A stretch of DNA of 64,000 bases, taken from Oribacterium parvum ACB1 (GTDB taxonomy: Bacteria; Bacillota; Clostridia; Lachnospirales; Lachnospiraceae). How positions within the stretch are numbered: position 1 is the stretch's first letter; each line of letters begins with the position of its first letter. Location: positions 72,001 to 136,000 of the forward strand of contig NZ_KE148312.1 in the NCBI RefSeq assembly GCF_000238055.2. The letters run 5' to 3'. A program made the position numbers and the translations under genes. A model generated the notes under the pieces. That model did no database searches, was not told where the DNA came from, and saw only the letters and a program-made list of their open reading frames with translations. Positions 15,270 to 23,521 of this stretch are shown here, piece after piece.

Positions 15270-16532
15270 ATGGATTTATTTAGCTATCAGGCAGAGAAAA
15301 ATCAAGAGAAAATGGCGCCTTTGGCAGTTCGGATGCGTCCCGGAACGCTGGAAGAGTTTGTCGGTCAGGAGCATATTATCGGGGAAAATAAATTGCTTTC
15401 CCGCTTAATTCGTGCAGACCAGCTGCAATCTCTCCTTTTTTTCGGTCCGCCGGGAACGGGAAAAACCTCTCTTGCGAAGCTCATTGCCAACCATACGAAG
15501 GCGGAATTCATCCAAATCAATGCGACTACCGCCGGAAAAAAGGATATGGAAGAAGCGGTGAGCCGTGCAAAGGAGAATCTGGGAGGCTACGGCAGAAAAA
15601 CCATACTCTTTGTAGACGAGATTCATCGCTTTAATAAGGCACAACAGGATTATTTGCTTCCCTATGTGGAAGACGGAACCGTGATTCTCATTGGGGCGAC
15701 AACCGAGAATCCTTATTTTGAGGTGAATTCCGCCTTGCTTTCCCGCTCCCGCCTCTTTGAACTAAAACCCTTATCTAAAGAGGCTTTGTCGCGTCTTACG
15801 GATGAGGCATTGTCGGATAAGAAGAGGGGGCTCGGGAGTTTTCGGACTAGCCTTTCGGAGGAAGGGAAGGAATTTTTACTGGAAAATGCATCGGGCGATG
15901 CCAGAGTGCTTTTAAATACACTGGAGCTTGCCGTTCTCAGTACGAATCCCGATTCTGACGGTGTTATTCGCCTTGGTAAAGAAAATATCGGCGAATGTAT
16001 GCAAAAGAAGATTCTTCGCTATGATGACAGTTCGGAGCATTACGACACGATTTCCGCCTTTATTAAGTCCATGCGGGGAAGTGACCCCGATGCTACGGTG
16101 TATTATCTTGCGAAGATGCTTGAGTCCGGAGAGGACATTCGTTTTATCGCAAGAAGAATAATGATTTGCGCTTCGGAGGATGTGGGAAATGCCGACCCGC
16201 AGGCACTTATTCTTGCCGTGAACGCTTCCCTTGCGGTGGAGCGGGTAGGCATGCCGGAGGCACAGATTATTCTTACTCAGGCGGCATGCTATATTGCGAC
16301 GGCAAAGAAGTCCAATGCCGCGGTGAAGGCGATTTTTGCGGCAAGTGATGTAGTCAGAAAGAAGGGGAATTTGGAGATTCCTTCTTATCTTAGAGACGCG
16401 CATTACAGCGGGCATGAACAGCTCGGAAGAGGCGTAGGCTATAAATATCCTCATGACTATCTGGGGCACTTCGTAGAGCAGCAGTATTTGCCGGACGAAA
16501 TAAAGGATTATCGTTTTTATGAGGAAGACTAA
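15270..16532 (+). CDS. rarA: replication-associated recombination protein A (RarA/MgsA)
   Basis: This 420-residue AAA+ ATPase resembles clamp loaders. It has MRPGTLEEFVGQEHI near the N-terminus, Walker A FGPPGTGKTSL near 54-64, Walker B ILFVDEIHRFNKAQQD near 110-125 and sensor-1 GATTENP near 140. The C-terminal region with LRDAHYSGHEQLGRGVGYKYPHD-type sequence is diagnostic of RarA/WRNIP1. It acts at stalled replication forks. AGGGGAGAG precedes the ATG. Confidence 0.94.
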   Translation: MDLFSYQAEKNQEKMAPLAVRMRPGTLEEFVGQEHIIGENKLLSRLIRADQLQSLLFFGPPGTGKTSLAKLIANHTKAEFIQINATTAGKKDMEEAVSRAKENLGGYGRKTILFVDEIHRFNKAQQDYLLPYVEDGTVILIGATTENPYFEVNSALLSRSRLFELKPLSKEALSRLTDEALSDKKRGLGSFRTSLSEEGKEFLLENASGDARVLLNTLELAVLSTNPDSDGVIRLGKENIGECMQKKILRYDDSSEHYDTISAFIKSMRGSDPDATVYYLAKMLESGEDIRFIARRIMICASEDVGNADPQALILAVNASLAVERVGMPEAQIILTQAACYIATAKKSNAAVKAIFAASDVVRKKGNLEIPSYLRDAHYSGHEQLGRGVGYKYPHDYLGHFVEQQYLPDEIKDYRFYEED

Positions 16533-16751
16533 TGGCTAACGGGAAAGAGAAGTTATTGGGATGGAAGAAAGATTGTTTCTCATTTTCCAATAGGGCGGAA
16601 AAGTCCGGACAAGACTACGCAGGATTTACGGAATAGACTCGTTAAGAATCAAAATATGTGGTATTCTTTAAGAAATTATACAGAAAAAGGCACAATTTTT
16701 TTTATACACTTCATGCTAGTATAAGTAGCAATGAAGTGAGGAGGGATTTAT

Positions 16752-17609
16752 ATGAAAAAAACACTATGGATTGCTATTTTTGGACTTATGCTTTTTGCCG
16801 CTGCTTGTGGGAAGAAAACGGATACAAAGAGCAGTCAGACGGCACAGGAAGAACCCAGCTCCGAGGCTTTATCGGAGAACAGTTTAAGCGCCACCGTGCA
16901 GAAGCTGGATAATGGAAAACTGAGTGTAGAGACAGGAGATGGTAAAGTTCTTACTTTTGATGTAAATGGTGCTACTTTAGATAAGACTTGGGAACTTATG
17001 CCGGGAGATGAAGTAGAAATCAGCTATGAAGGAACAGAGCCACAGGATGGCATGACGGTTAAATCCGTTACCGTTTCCGTACCGTATGAGTTTACTACAG
17101 AAGATTTCAATGACGAGCAAAACTTATACGGAGAGATTACCGCAATCAATGACAGCAGTATCACTGTAAAAGAGATTCCGGATTTCCGTGAAGCCGCACT
17201 GGACGGTGAGGATACAGAGGGGAAGAAGTACGGGGACACCGTTACCTTCCAAAGACCGAGCTTTGAAATCGATTTAACACAAGGCGGATTAAAGGTAGGC
17301 GGAGAAATCAGCGTATATTACCTTGGAGAGCTAAGTAATAATCCCGTAGCATTCTACACTATTACAGAGGATGCTTTAGAAGGAGAAGATGCAGATCACC
17401 TGAAGGTAAAAGGTACGATTGAGAGTATTGACGGAGATGTATTTACTTTGAAGTCCGATGATAGTCACAGCTTCCGTTTTACTACGGATGGAAATGATGC
17501 ATTGACGCAAGAAGTCGAATCGAATAAGGGGAAGACTGTAGAAGTAAGTTACAGTACCTCGTTAAAGGCCAGAGTTTCCCTTGCGGAAGGAATTAAGGTT
17601 GTAGAATAA
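16752..17609 (+). CDS. lipoprotein of unknown function
   Basis: This 285-residue protein begins with a lipoprotein signal (lipobox FAAAC, Cys19) and a Ser/Glu-rich linker. The rest is a series of short beta-rich segments: KLSVETGDGKVLTF, IDGDVFTLKSDDSHSFRF and similar. These look like repeated OB- or small-barrel-type units (compare VQKLDNGKL, ITAINDSSITV and IESIDGDVFTL). I do not recognise a named family. GTGAGGAGG precedes the ATG, and a terminator closes the unit. It is most likely an extracytoplasmic membrane-anchored protein. Confidence 0.8.
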   Translation: MKKTLWIAIFGLMLFAAACGKKTDTKSSQTAQEEPSSEALSENSLSATVQKLDNGKLSVETGDGKVLTFDVNGATLDKTWELMPGDEVEISYEGTEPQDGMTVKSVTVSVPYEFTTEDFNDEQNLYGEITAINDSSITVKEIPDFREAALDGEDTEGKKYGDTVTFQRPSFEIDLTQGGLKVGGEISVYYLGELSNNPVAFYTITEDALEGEDADHLKVKGTIESIDGDVFTLKSDDSHSFRFTTDGNDALTQEVESNKGKTVEVSYSTSLKARVSLAEGIKVVE

Positions 17610-17618
17610 GTATACTTA

Positions 17619-17660
17619 AGAGAGCAATGGGTTTGGATGCCCATTGCTCTCTTTGTTTTA
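17619..17660 (+). terminator. intrinsic terminator after the lipoprotein gene
   Basis: AGAGAGCAATGGG (17619-17631) pairs perfectly with CCCATTGCTCTCT (17640-17652), followed by a T-rich stretch. Confidence 0.9.
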
Positions 17661-17793
17661 CTAAGCAGATTCTTATTTTTAACGAGTATCGCATGTCCTG
17701 TGAGCGATGCCCGTCGAATTCGGTCTTATGCAGAATCGGATAATAATGTAGTCCTTACATAGTAGTATCTTAGGTAGTATTTTATATAGTATG

Positions 17794-18240
17794 TTACATA
17801 GCATCACTGTCATACATAATGGTAAACGGCCCGTCATTTATAAGGCTTACTTTCATGTCCGCACCGAATTCTCCGTGCTCGGTGTGAATTCCCGCTTCTT
17901 CGGCCTTCTTCAGAAAATATTCGTAGAGAGCATTTGCGTGCGCGGGGTCACCGGCTTGGATAAAGCTGGGACGATTCCCTTTTTTGGTGTCTGCATAGAG
18001 GGTAAACTGACTGACGATAAGGAGTGAGCCGGAAATATCCCGTATGGAAAGATTCGTTTTTCCGTTTTCGTCTTCAAAGAGACGGGCATCCAAAATTTTT
18101 TTCAACATTTTATCGGCAACTGCTTCCGTATCCGTATTTTTTACGCCAAGAAGGACAAGATAGCCCTTTTCTATACTGCCTATTGTCTTTCCTTCTACGG
18201 AAACCGAGGCGGAAAGCACTCTTTGTACTAAACAACGCAT
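17794..18240 (-). CDS. dtd: D-aminoacyl-tRNA deacylase
   Basis: Dtd hydrolyses D-amino acids and glycine mischarged onto tRNA. The 148-residue protein starts MRCLVQRVLSASVSV and has both family motifs: SQFTLYADTKKGNRPSF, with the cis-acting region, and NDGPFT near the C-terminus (Phe replaces the usual Val). Two ATGs are adjacent; the second has better spacing from AAGGAG and matches the usual start. A structured leader lies upstream. Confidence 0.93.
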   Translation of the reverse strand: MRCLVQRVLSASVSVEGKTIGSIEKGYLVLLGVKNTDTEAVADKMLKKILDARLFEDENGKTNLSIRDISGSLLIVSQFTLYADTKKGNRPSFIQAGDPAHANALYEYFLKKAEEAGIHTEHGEFGADMKVSLINDGPFTIMYDSDAM

Positions 18241-18272
18241 CATTTTCTCCTTACTATTTTACTTTAATTCTT

Positions 18273-18308
18273 AACAAGTGGCGCAGGCGAAGCCTGAGAC
18301 ATCTTGTT
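18273..18308 (-). other. leader hairpin upstream of dtd
   Basis: AACAAG (18273-18278) pairs with CTTGTT (18303-18308), and inside it CAGGC (18284-18288) pairs with GCCTG (18292-18296). On the minus strand it falls just after a possible -10 box TATACT (complement of 18319-18324), so it would be in the dtd 5' leader. No T-run follows. Confidence 0.45.
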
Positions 18309-18332
18309 TACCGGTGACAGTATAGTGCAAAA

Positions 18333-18356
18333 GCAAAAGCAATAAACTACTTTTGC
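18333..18356 (-). terminator. probable terminator of the DUF4250 gene
   Basis: Read on the minus strand, GCAAAAG and CTTTTGC form a 7-bp stem with a 10-nt loop, followed by TTTTGC. The stem is AT-rich and the T-run short, so it may be weak. Confidence 0.45.
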
Positions 18357-18406
18357 TCTTTCAATTGTTTTGTTCTGCTGAACATTTGCTTTATTTAACT
18401 TATGCT

Positions 18407-18583
18407 TTATTCGAATTGTTTCAGCTCTGCATTGTACTCAAAGCCGATTTCTTCCAGCTTCTTTTTCAGGGACTCGACATCCAGATCGTGCCCCTTGCAA
18501 AACTCTTCTAAAGTACTGTATTCGTCCCGAAGCTTCGTGTTTACAAAGCTCAGTAAAATCATTGGGTCTTTTGGGATGTTCAT
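18407..18583 (-). CDS. DUF4250 domain-containing small protein
   Basis: This 58-residue protein begins MNIPKDPMILLSFVNTKLRD and continues with EEFCKGHDLD, the consensus of DUF4250, a small Clostridia family of unknown function. The ATG is preceded on the minus strand by AAAGGAAATAAGAA. The ribosome-binding region is embedded in a tandem repeat. It lies between pcrA (upstream on the same strand) and dtd. Confidence 0.82.
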   Translation of the reverse strand: MNIPKDPMILLSFVNTKLRDEYSTLEEFCKGHDLDVESLKKKLEEIGFEYNAELKQFE

Positions 18584-18587
18584 TTCT

Positions 18588-18641
18588 TATTTCCTTTCTT
18601 GTTTTTCCTATTTCCTTTCCTGTTTTTCCTATTTCCTTTCT
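18588..18641 (-). repeat. 21-bp tandem repeat carrying ribosome-binding-like sequence
   Basis: Two 21-bp units (18588-18608 and 18609-18629, one mismatch) are followed by a 12-bp partial third (18630-18641). On the minus strand each unit contains AGAAAGGAAATA or AGGAAAGGAAATA. The unit nearest the DUF4250 start supplies its Shine-Dalgarno sequence, so the site is present in two or three copies. Confidence 0.8.
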
Positions 18642-18727
18642 AAATGTAAGTAGATGGGGAAGGAGGTATAAAACTTACACACAATACTTGTGATGCATCA
18701 AAGCTTTATTCATCAAAGTTTTATGCA

Positions 18728-21079
18728 TCATAGCTTTTCGAGCTTTGCAAAGCCTGCCATCATTTTTTTCTGCCCTGCACTGTCGAACAGTACGGTTACC
18801 AAATAGTCCTTTACATCTTCTTCGATTTTCAAAACGCTTCCTTCTCCAAACTTTGTGTGCTTTACCCGATCGCCTTCCTGATAGGCGGGCTTCGTCTTTC
18901 CGAGGGAAGAAAAGCCTTTTTGGAGGAGACCGGACTGCTTTAGTGTGTCCAGGCTACCGTATTTCGGGGCATCTGCGCTTTGACCTTTTCCGAAGCCTCT
19001 TTCTTGTCTTTCGTAAGAGCCTCCGCTGTAGCCTTTTGCTCCGTAGCCGCCTTCTCCACTCCTTCCGAGGTAAGACGAAATGGAACTTTCGGCATTTTTT
19101 AAATAACTGTTATAGTAGGATTTTCCGCTATTTTCCAAGAAAAGCTCTTCCTCGGAGCGTTTCGGCCGGTAGAGCAGATTCTTTTTCAAAAGTTCGTTGG
19201 GAATATCCTCAAAGAAGCGACTGATTTTAAAATACTGTGTTTGTCCATTCACCATTCGATTTTTCGCGGAGCTTAGGTAGAGTTCTTCCTCCGCACGGGT
19301 AATTCCGACATAGCAAAGTCGTCTTTCTTCCTCGATTTCTTCGTCGTCTCCAAGGCTTAGTGCGCTTGGGAAGAGTCCGTCACTAAGGCCCACCAAAAAT
19401 ACGACCGGAAATTCCAAGCCCTTTGCCCCGTGCAGAGTCATGAGCGTGATTTTATCTTCTGTAAGGTCACTTCTATCGAGGTCGGAAAGGAGGGAGACTT
19501 CTTCTAGGAAGGCGGCAAGACTCGCTTCTTCTCCATTTTCCTGAATATAGGAAAGAAGCTTTCCTTCCAGCTCTCGGATGTTTTCCATACGGCTTTCGGC
19601 TTCGATGGCTCCTTCCGAAAGAAGCTCCGTCTCATAGCCTGTTTCGTCAAGGATTCGCTCGATAAGCTTTCCGAGTTCTTCTTGCTTCCAGCTTTCTATC
19701 ATTTGACTGAATTTATCGATTTCCGAGAGAGCTTTTCCGGAGAGGCCGGCCGCCTTGGCAAAGGGGACTGTTTCTATAAGAGAGAATCCGCCGATCTGAA
19801 GTCCATACTGCCGAAGTTTTTCTATGCTGGCATTTCCGATTCCGCGCTTCGGTACATTGATGATTCGTTCGAAGGCGACATCGTCCTTTGGGTTCACCAT
19901 AATCTTCATATAGGCGAGGAGATCCTTAATTTCTCTTCGCTGATAGAAGTTCACTCCACCCACAATCTGATAAGGAATGTTCCATGCAATGCACTGCTCC
20001 TCAAAGAGACGGGACTGGGCGTTCGTACGGTAGAGGATTGCGAAGTCTTTATAGAAGCGGTTTTCGCCTCGGATATGCCGGATGACTTCTCTTGCTTCTT
20101 CCTCTGCAGTTTCATATTCCTGAAAGAGGATTTCCTTCCCCTCCGTTTTTTTCGTCCAGAGTTTTTTTGCCTTTCTGCGCGTATTTTCCTGAATGACCGT
20201 GTTCGCAAGATGCAGAATCGGCGAGGTGGAACGATAATTTTGCTCCAGCTTGATCGTGTGGCATCCCGGAAATTCCGCTTCAAAGGACAGAATATTTTCA
20301 AGATTTGCGCCCCTAAAACGGTAAATACTCTGATCGTCATCTCCCACCACACAGATATTGCTATACTTCTTGGCAAGCGAGTAAATCAGACGAAACTGCA
20401 CATCATTGGTGTCCTGATACTCGTCCACAAGAATATAGCGAAAACGCTCCTGATACTGTAAAAGGACCTCGGGAAAGCGCTCAAAAAGCTCCAAGGTTTT
20501 TAACAAAAGATCATCAAAGTCCAGAGCATTATTTTCTTTCAGCTTCTCCTCATAACGCTTGAAACATTGGTAAATGAGTTTGCTAAGATAATCTCCGTCC
20601 GATTCGGAAAGGTAGTCCTCCGCGTTTCCGCCTCGGTTCTTTGTTTGCGATATCTGAGAGAGAACCGCTCGCTCCCGAAGCGTTTTACTGTCGATTTTCA
20701 GCTCTTTTAAAATTTGTCGCATCAGGGTTCTCTGGTCGTCCGTATCATAAATGGAAAAATCCCGATCATATCCCAGATGTTCGATTTCTCTACGGAGAAT
20801 GCGGAGACACATACTGTGGAAGGTGGAGACCCACACGCTGTTTCCTTCTCCCGGAAGGAGCTTTTCCACCCTCTCCCGCATTTCGGCTGCGGCTTTATTG
20901 GTGAAGGTTATCGCCAAAATATGGGAGGGGAAAACCCCCTTTTCTTGTATCAGATAAGCGATTCTATGTGTTAAGACGCGGGTTTTTCCCGATCCTGCAC
21001 CGGCAAGGACCAAAAGAGGGCCTTCCGTTCTTTGCACAGCTTCTACTTGTTCTTTATTTAAAATTGCATTTAAGTCCAT
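18728..21079 (-). CDS. pcrA: ATP-dependent DNA helicase PcrA/UvrD
   Basis: This 783-residue superfamily 1A helicase has Q-motif LNKEQVEAVQ, Walker A GAGSGKTRVLTHRI near 27-40, motif II VDEYQDTND, motif III GDDDQSIYRFRGA, and the later motifs TLHGAKGLEFPVVFLVGL and EERRLCYVGITRA. The C-terminal end (GDRVKHTKFGEGSV onward) is the Tudor-like domain that binds RNA polymerase in PcrA. It works in nucleotide excision repair and in clearing stalled complexes. AAGGAGG precedes the ATG on the minus strand. Confidence 0.96.
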   Translation of the reverse strand: MDLNAILNKEQVEAVQRTEGPLLVLAGAGSGKTRVLTHRIAYLIQEKGVFPSHILAITFTNKAAAEMRERVEKLLPGEGNSVWVSTFHSMCLRILRREIEHLGYDRDFSIYDTDDQRTLMRQILKELKIDSKTLRERAVLSQISQTKNRGGNAEDYLSESDGDYLSKLIYQCFKRYEEKLKENNALDFDDLLLKTLELFERFPEVLLQYQERFRYILVDEYQDTNDVQFRLIYSLAKKYSNICVVGDDDQSIYRFRGANLENILSFEAEFPGCHTIKLEQNYRSTSPILHLANTVIQENTRRKAKKLWTKKTEGKEILFQEYETAEEEAREVIRHIRGENRFYKDFAILYRTNAQSRLFEEQCIAWNIPYQIVGGVNFYQRREIKDLLAYMKIMVNPKDDVAFERIINVPKRGIGNASIEKLRQYGLQIGGFSLIETVPFAKAAGLSGKALSEIDKFSQMIESWKQEELGKLIERILDETGYETELLSEGAIEAESRMENIRELEGKLLSYIQENGEEASLAAFLEEVSLLSDLDRSDLTEDKITLMTLHGAKGLEFPVVFLVGLSDGLFPSALSLGDDEEIEEERRLCYVGITRAEEELYLSSAKNRMVNGQTQYFKISRFFEDIPNELLKKNLLYRPKRSEEELFLENSGKSYYNSYLKNAESSISSYLGRSGEGGYGAKGYSGGSYERQERGFGKGQSADAPKYGSLDTLKQSGLLQKGFSSLGKTKPAYQEGDRVKHTKFGEGSVLKIEEDVKDYLVTVLFDSAGQKKMMAGFAKLEKL

Positions 21080-21255
21080 GGGACCTCCTTGAAAGTGGAT
21101 GGAGTATAGGGAAAATAGGAATGAAAGTGCAGCTGTTTCATAAGATTAAAAGATTCTATGCTTTCCTATAGTCGGCTCACTATTGTACCATTTTTTCAGT
21201 GAATAGAAAATCGAGGATTGCCTCTGAAAGAGAAGGAAAATCTAAAATTTTCGGC

Positions 21256-21291
21256 TGTAAAGGAAAAAAATTCTATGCTATACTTTTTTCT
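21256..21291 (+). promoter_or_regulatory. extended -10 promoter; possible leaderless start
   Basis: TGC followed by TATACT (21279-21284) is an extended -10 box. A weak -35 (TGTAAA, 21256-21261) is 17 nt upstream. The ATG of the DUF1836 gene begins only 8 nt after the -10 box, at or next to the expected transcription start. No ribosome-binding site fits that ATG. Confidence 0.6.
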
Positions 21292-21936
21292 ATGGACGAA
21301 AAATTACTGAATGAATTAATCGAATATTTGAAAAATCTACATCATGTTCATGCATCTCAGCTTCCCTCCTTGGATCTTTATATGGATCAGGTGACCGGTT
21401 TTATGGAGGAGCATCTTGCTCCTATGAGACGGTATGCAGAGGATAAGGCATTGACCAAGACCATGATTAATAATTATGCCAAAAATAAGATTCTGCCGCC
21501 CCCTGCAGGAAAGCGATACAGCAAGAATCATATGCTGATTCTACTTTTTATTTACTATTACAAAAGTATGTTAAGTCTTTCCGATATTGCAACGATTCTT
21601 CGTCCGCTCAATGAAAACTATTTTAACAGCAGAAAAAAACCGCAATTAAAGGATATTTATGAAGAGATATTCTCCTATGCAAATGTGGAAATGCAGAATG
21701 TGATGGAGGATGTAAAAGCGCGTTACGAAAAGGCACAGAGTTCCTTCTCCGAAAAGGATCCAAGTTTCCAAGAGCTCTCTGAAGAAGAACGAGAAGAGCT
21801 TAGAAATTTCTTTTACTTAAGTCTTTTGGCCTTTGATGTTTATCTAAAAAAGCAACTTATGGAAAAAATTGTAGATGATATGGCCGGAAAGCAGGAGAAA
21901 AAAGAGAAAACTGCAGGAAAAAGAAAGAAAAACTAG
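21292..21936 (+). CDS. DUF1836 domain-containing protein
   Basis: This 214-residue protein has the DUF1836 core: DQVTGFMEEHL, then TKTMINNYAKNKILPPPAGKRYSKNHMLILLFIYYYK. The segment resembles the winged or MerR-like helix-turn-helix of a DNA-binding protein, so a regulator is a reasonable guess, though the family has no settled function. The tail is highly charged. The frame extends 31 codons upstream, but that part overlaps the promoter and is low-complexity; I choose MDEKLLNEL. The gene diverges from pcrA. Confidence 0.78.
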   Translation: MDEKLLNELIEYLKNLHHVHASQLPSLDLYMDQVTGFMEEHLAPMRRYAEDKALTKTMINNYAKNKILPPPAGKRYSKNHMLILLFIYYYKSMLSLSDIATILRPLNENYFNSRKKPQLKDIYEEIFSYANVEMQNVMEDVKARYEKAQSSFSEKDPSFQELSEEEREELRNFFYLSLLAFDVYLKKQLMEKIVDDMAGKQEKKEKTAGKRKKN

Positions 21937-21971
21937 GGAAAAGAAACGATACTTCCCTTTCCCTGTTTTTT
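21935..21971. terminator. terminator between the DUF1836 and GNAT genes
   Basis: AGGGAAA (21935-21941) and TTTCCCT (21958-21964), with an inner GAA/TTC pairing, form a hairpin followed by GTTTTTT. It starts inside the DUF1836 stop codon and may serve the convergent GNAT gene too. Confidence 0.65.
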
Positions 21972-22476
21972 AGAGATAAAAAACCATATCTTCCCAGGGC
22001 TCTCCTCCCCATGTAGAAGGGGAAGGGCCGATGTGCTCGTAGCCAAATGCCTCATAAAAAGGAATCAGATGTTCATGGCAGGTGAGATAAATCCTTTCCG
22101 TGCCGCGCGCCTTTTCTTTGTCCTGGTAGCGATTCATAAGTTGGGAGGCAATTCCTCTTCCTCGATATTCCGGACGAACCTCCAGACTCAAGAGATAACA
22201 ATTTTTGGCATTGTCTTCCTGTAAAGAAGCATTGGTAAAGAAAGCATCCAAAAATGCTTCCGAGCTGGAATGAATTCCGCTTAAATAACCGGCGATTTTT
22301 CGATTGACCTGGTCATAGGCAATCAAAAAGTCTTCTGCCGCATGGTCTACACGGTCTTTCATATTCTCATAAGAGCACAATTCGTTTTCCGGGAAACAAA
22401 TTTTTTCTATATCCGCCAGTTCCTTCGTGTCTGCAACGGTAGCGGTTCGAAAGATGTAGCGATCATAAATATTCAT
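21970..22476 (-). CDS. GNAT family N-acetyltransferase
   Basis: This 168-residue protein has the GNAT acetyl-CoA site: LLSLEVRPEYRGRGIASQLM (V..EYRGRGIA is the pyrophosphate-binding signature) and a C-terminal EHLIPFYEAFGYEHIG segment. Its overall form resembles arylalkylamine/serotonin-type GNATs, but the substrate is unknown. The longer frame starts 16 codons upstream; AAAGGAAATTT directly before MNIYDRY supports the chosen start. Confidence 0.82.
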   Translation of the reverse strand: MNIYDRYIFRTATVADTKELADIEKICFPENELCSYENMKDRVDHAAEDFLIAYDQVNRKIAGYLSGIHSSSEAFLDAFFTNASLQEDNAKNCYLLSLEVRPEYRGRGIASQLMNRYQDKEKARGTERIYLTCHEHLIPFYEAFGYEHIGPSPSTWGGEPWEDMVFYL

Positions 22477-22487
22477 AAATTTCCTTT

Positions 22488-22509
22488 CTGTATAATATGA
22501 TATATACAG
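22488..22509. promoter_or_regulatory. perfect inverted repeat in the GNAT-GntR divergent region
   Basis: CTGTATA (22488-22494) and TATACAG (22503-22509) are perfect inverted arms with an 8-nt spacer. The site lies just upstream of the GNAT ribosome-binding site and 170 nt before the GntR gene. It could be an operator, but nothing in the sequence proves which regulator binds. Confidence 0.4.
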
Positions 22510-22676
22510 CATAGCAGAGAACAAGAGAAAAAGCGAGTCGAGGGAAAAGAGTATACAAGTTAAGAGGCCTTATGGTATCTTTATGCTTTGGAAAAGGAAT
22601 GGTGAAATATAGAGAAGAAGATTCTGTTCTTTGTCATAGAAGAGAGAATGGAGCAAGGGATAATCAGGGGAGTGAA

Positions 22677-23330
22677 ATGGAAAAAAGTCTTAAAGATCAA
22701 GTATATCAGGCAATATTGGAGGATATCTTTCAGGGAAATATAGGTTCGGGAGATATCCTAAACGAGAAAGCTCTAGTGGAGAAGCACCATTGCAGTAAGT
22801 CTCCTGTTCGAGAGGCTCTTATGGCGCTGTGTGCAGACGGTGTGCTGAAAAATATCCCGCGTTACGGCTATGAGGTAGTGCGCTACAGTAAGGATGATAT
22901 TTACGATATGCTGGCCTTTCGTTTTATTTTGGAACGAGGGGTGCTGAGAGAGTGCGGAAACGAAATGACGGAGCAGGATTTCCAAGAGCTAGAAGCGATT
23001 AACAGTGCCTGCAATGATAACGAAACGGATGCCATGACACATTGGAAACATAATACGGAGTTTCATCTTCGCCTAATTTCTATAAGTCACAATCATTTTA
23101 TTGTGGAACAGCTGGAAAATTGTATGGGGCGTTTAAAGAGGGCATATTCACAGTATTATTGGAAGAAGGAAAAGGAAATTCTTTTTTCGATGGATACGGC
23201 GCATCATGTGGATATTGTTTCCGCGTTACATAAGGGAGATGTGGAACAGGCGGTCAAGTTCTTGGAAGAAGACTTGAAGGATTTCGGGGAGTACAGCGGA
23301 TATCGAAATAATTTGCATTTTCCCAAGTAA
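22677..23330 (+). CDS. GntR-family transcriptional regulator, FadR (FCD) subfamily
   Basis: This 217-residue protein has an N-terminal winged helix (SLKDQVYQAI, ILNEKALVEKHHCSKSPVREAL, where SPVREAL is the recognition-helix signature) and a C-terminal FCD ligand domain with His residues in HWKHNTEFHLRLI and HHVDIVSALHKGD. FCD domains bind small organic acids through a metal. AGGGGAG precedes ATG 22677; the upstream extension has no signal. The next genes encode a cysteine desulfidase-like enzyme and a symporter, likely its targets. Confidence 0.88.
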   Translation: MEKSLKDQVYQAILEDIFQGNIGSGDILNEKALVEKHHCSKSPVREALMALCADGVLKNIPRYGYEVVRYSKDDIYDMLAFRFILERGVLRECGNEMTEQDFQELEAINSACNDNETDAMTHWKHNTEFHLRLISISHNHFIVEQLENCMGRLKRAYSQYYWKKEKEILFSMDTAHHVDIVSALHKGDVEQAVKFLEEDLKDFGEYSGYRNNLHFPK

Positions 23331-23367
23331 AAAATGGATCAGATGAGCTTTTCGATATCGAGTTAAG

Positions 23368-23404
23368 AAAAGAGTGCCAATATACGCATTGGTACTCTTT
23401 TTTA
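23368..23404 (+). terminator. intrinsic terminator after the GntR gene
   Basis: AAAAGAGTGCCAAT (23368-23381) pairs with ATTGGTACTCTTTT (23388-23401), with one G-T pair, ending in a T-run. Confidence 0.85.
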
Positions 23405-23521
23405 AAAATGCACAAAAAATAAAAGATATTTTCAGAATATTGGTATAGTGACTATTGATAGCATTACTGATATGATTAGCTAAAGAGCCTAATTTCGGTC
23501 GTTATAAAGGAGAGAAATAGT

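Noticed and set aside
18745-20461. Long plus-strand ORFs inside the pcrA region
   Set aside because: They are antisense shadows of the pcrA helicase, with no family features or ribosome-binding sites.
21199-21291. Upstream extension of the DUF1836 protein
   Set aside because: This part overlaps the likely promoter, is low-complexity and does not look like the family N-terminus.
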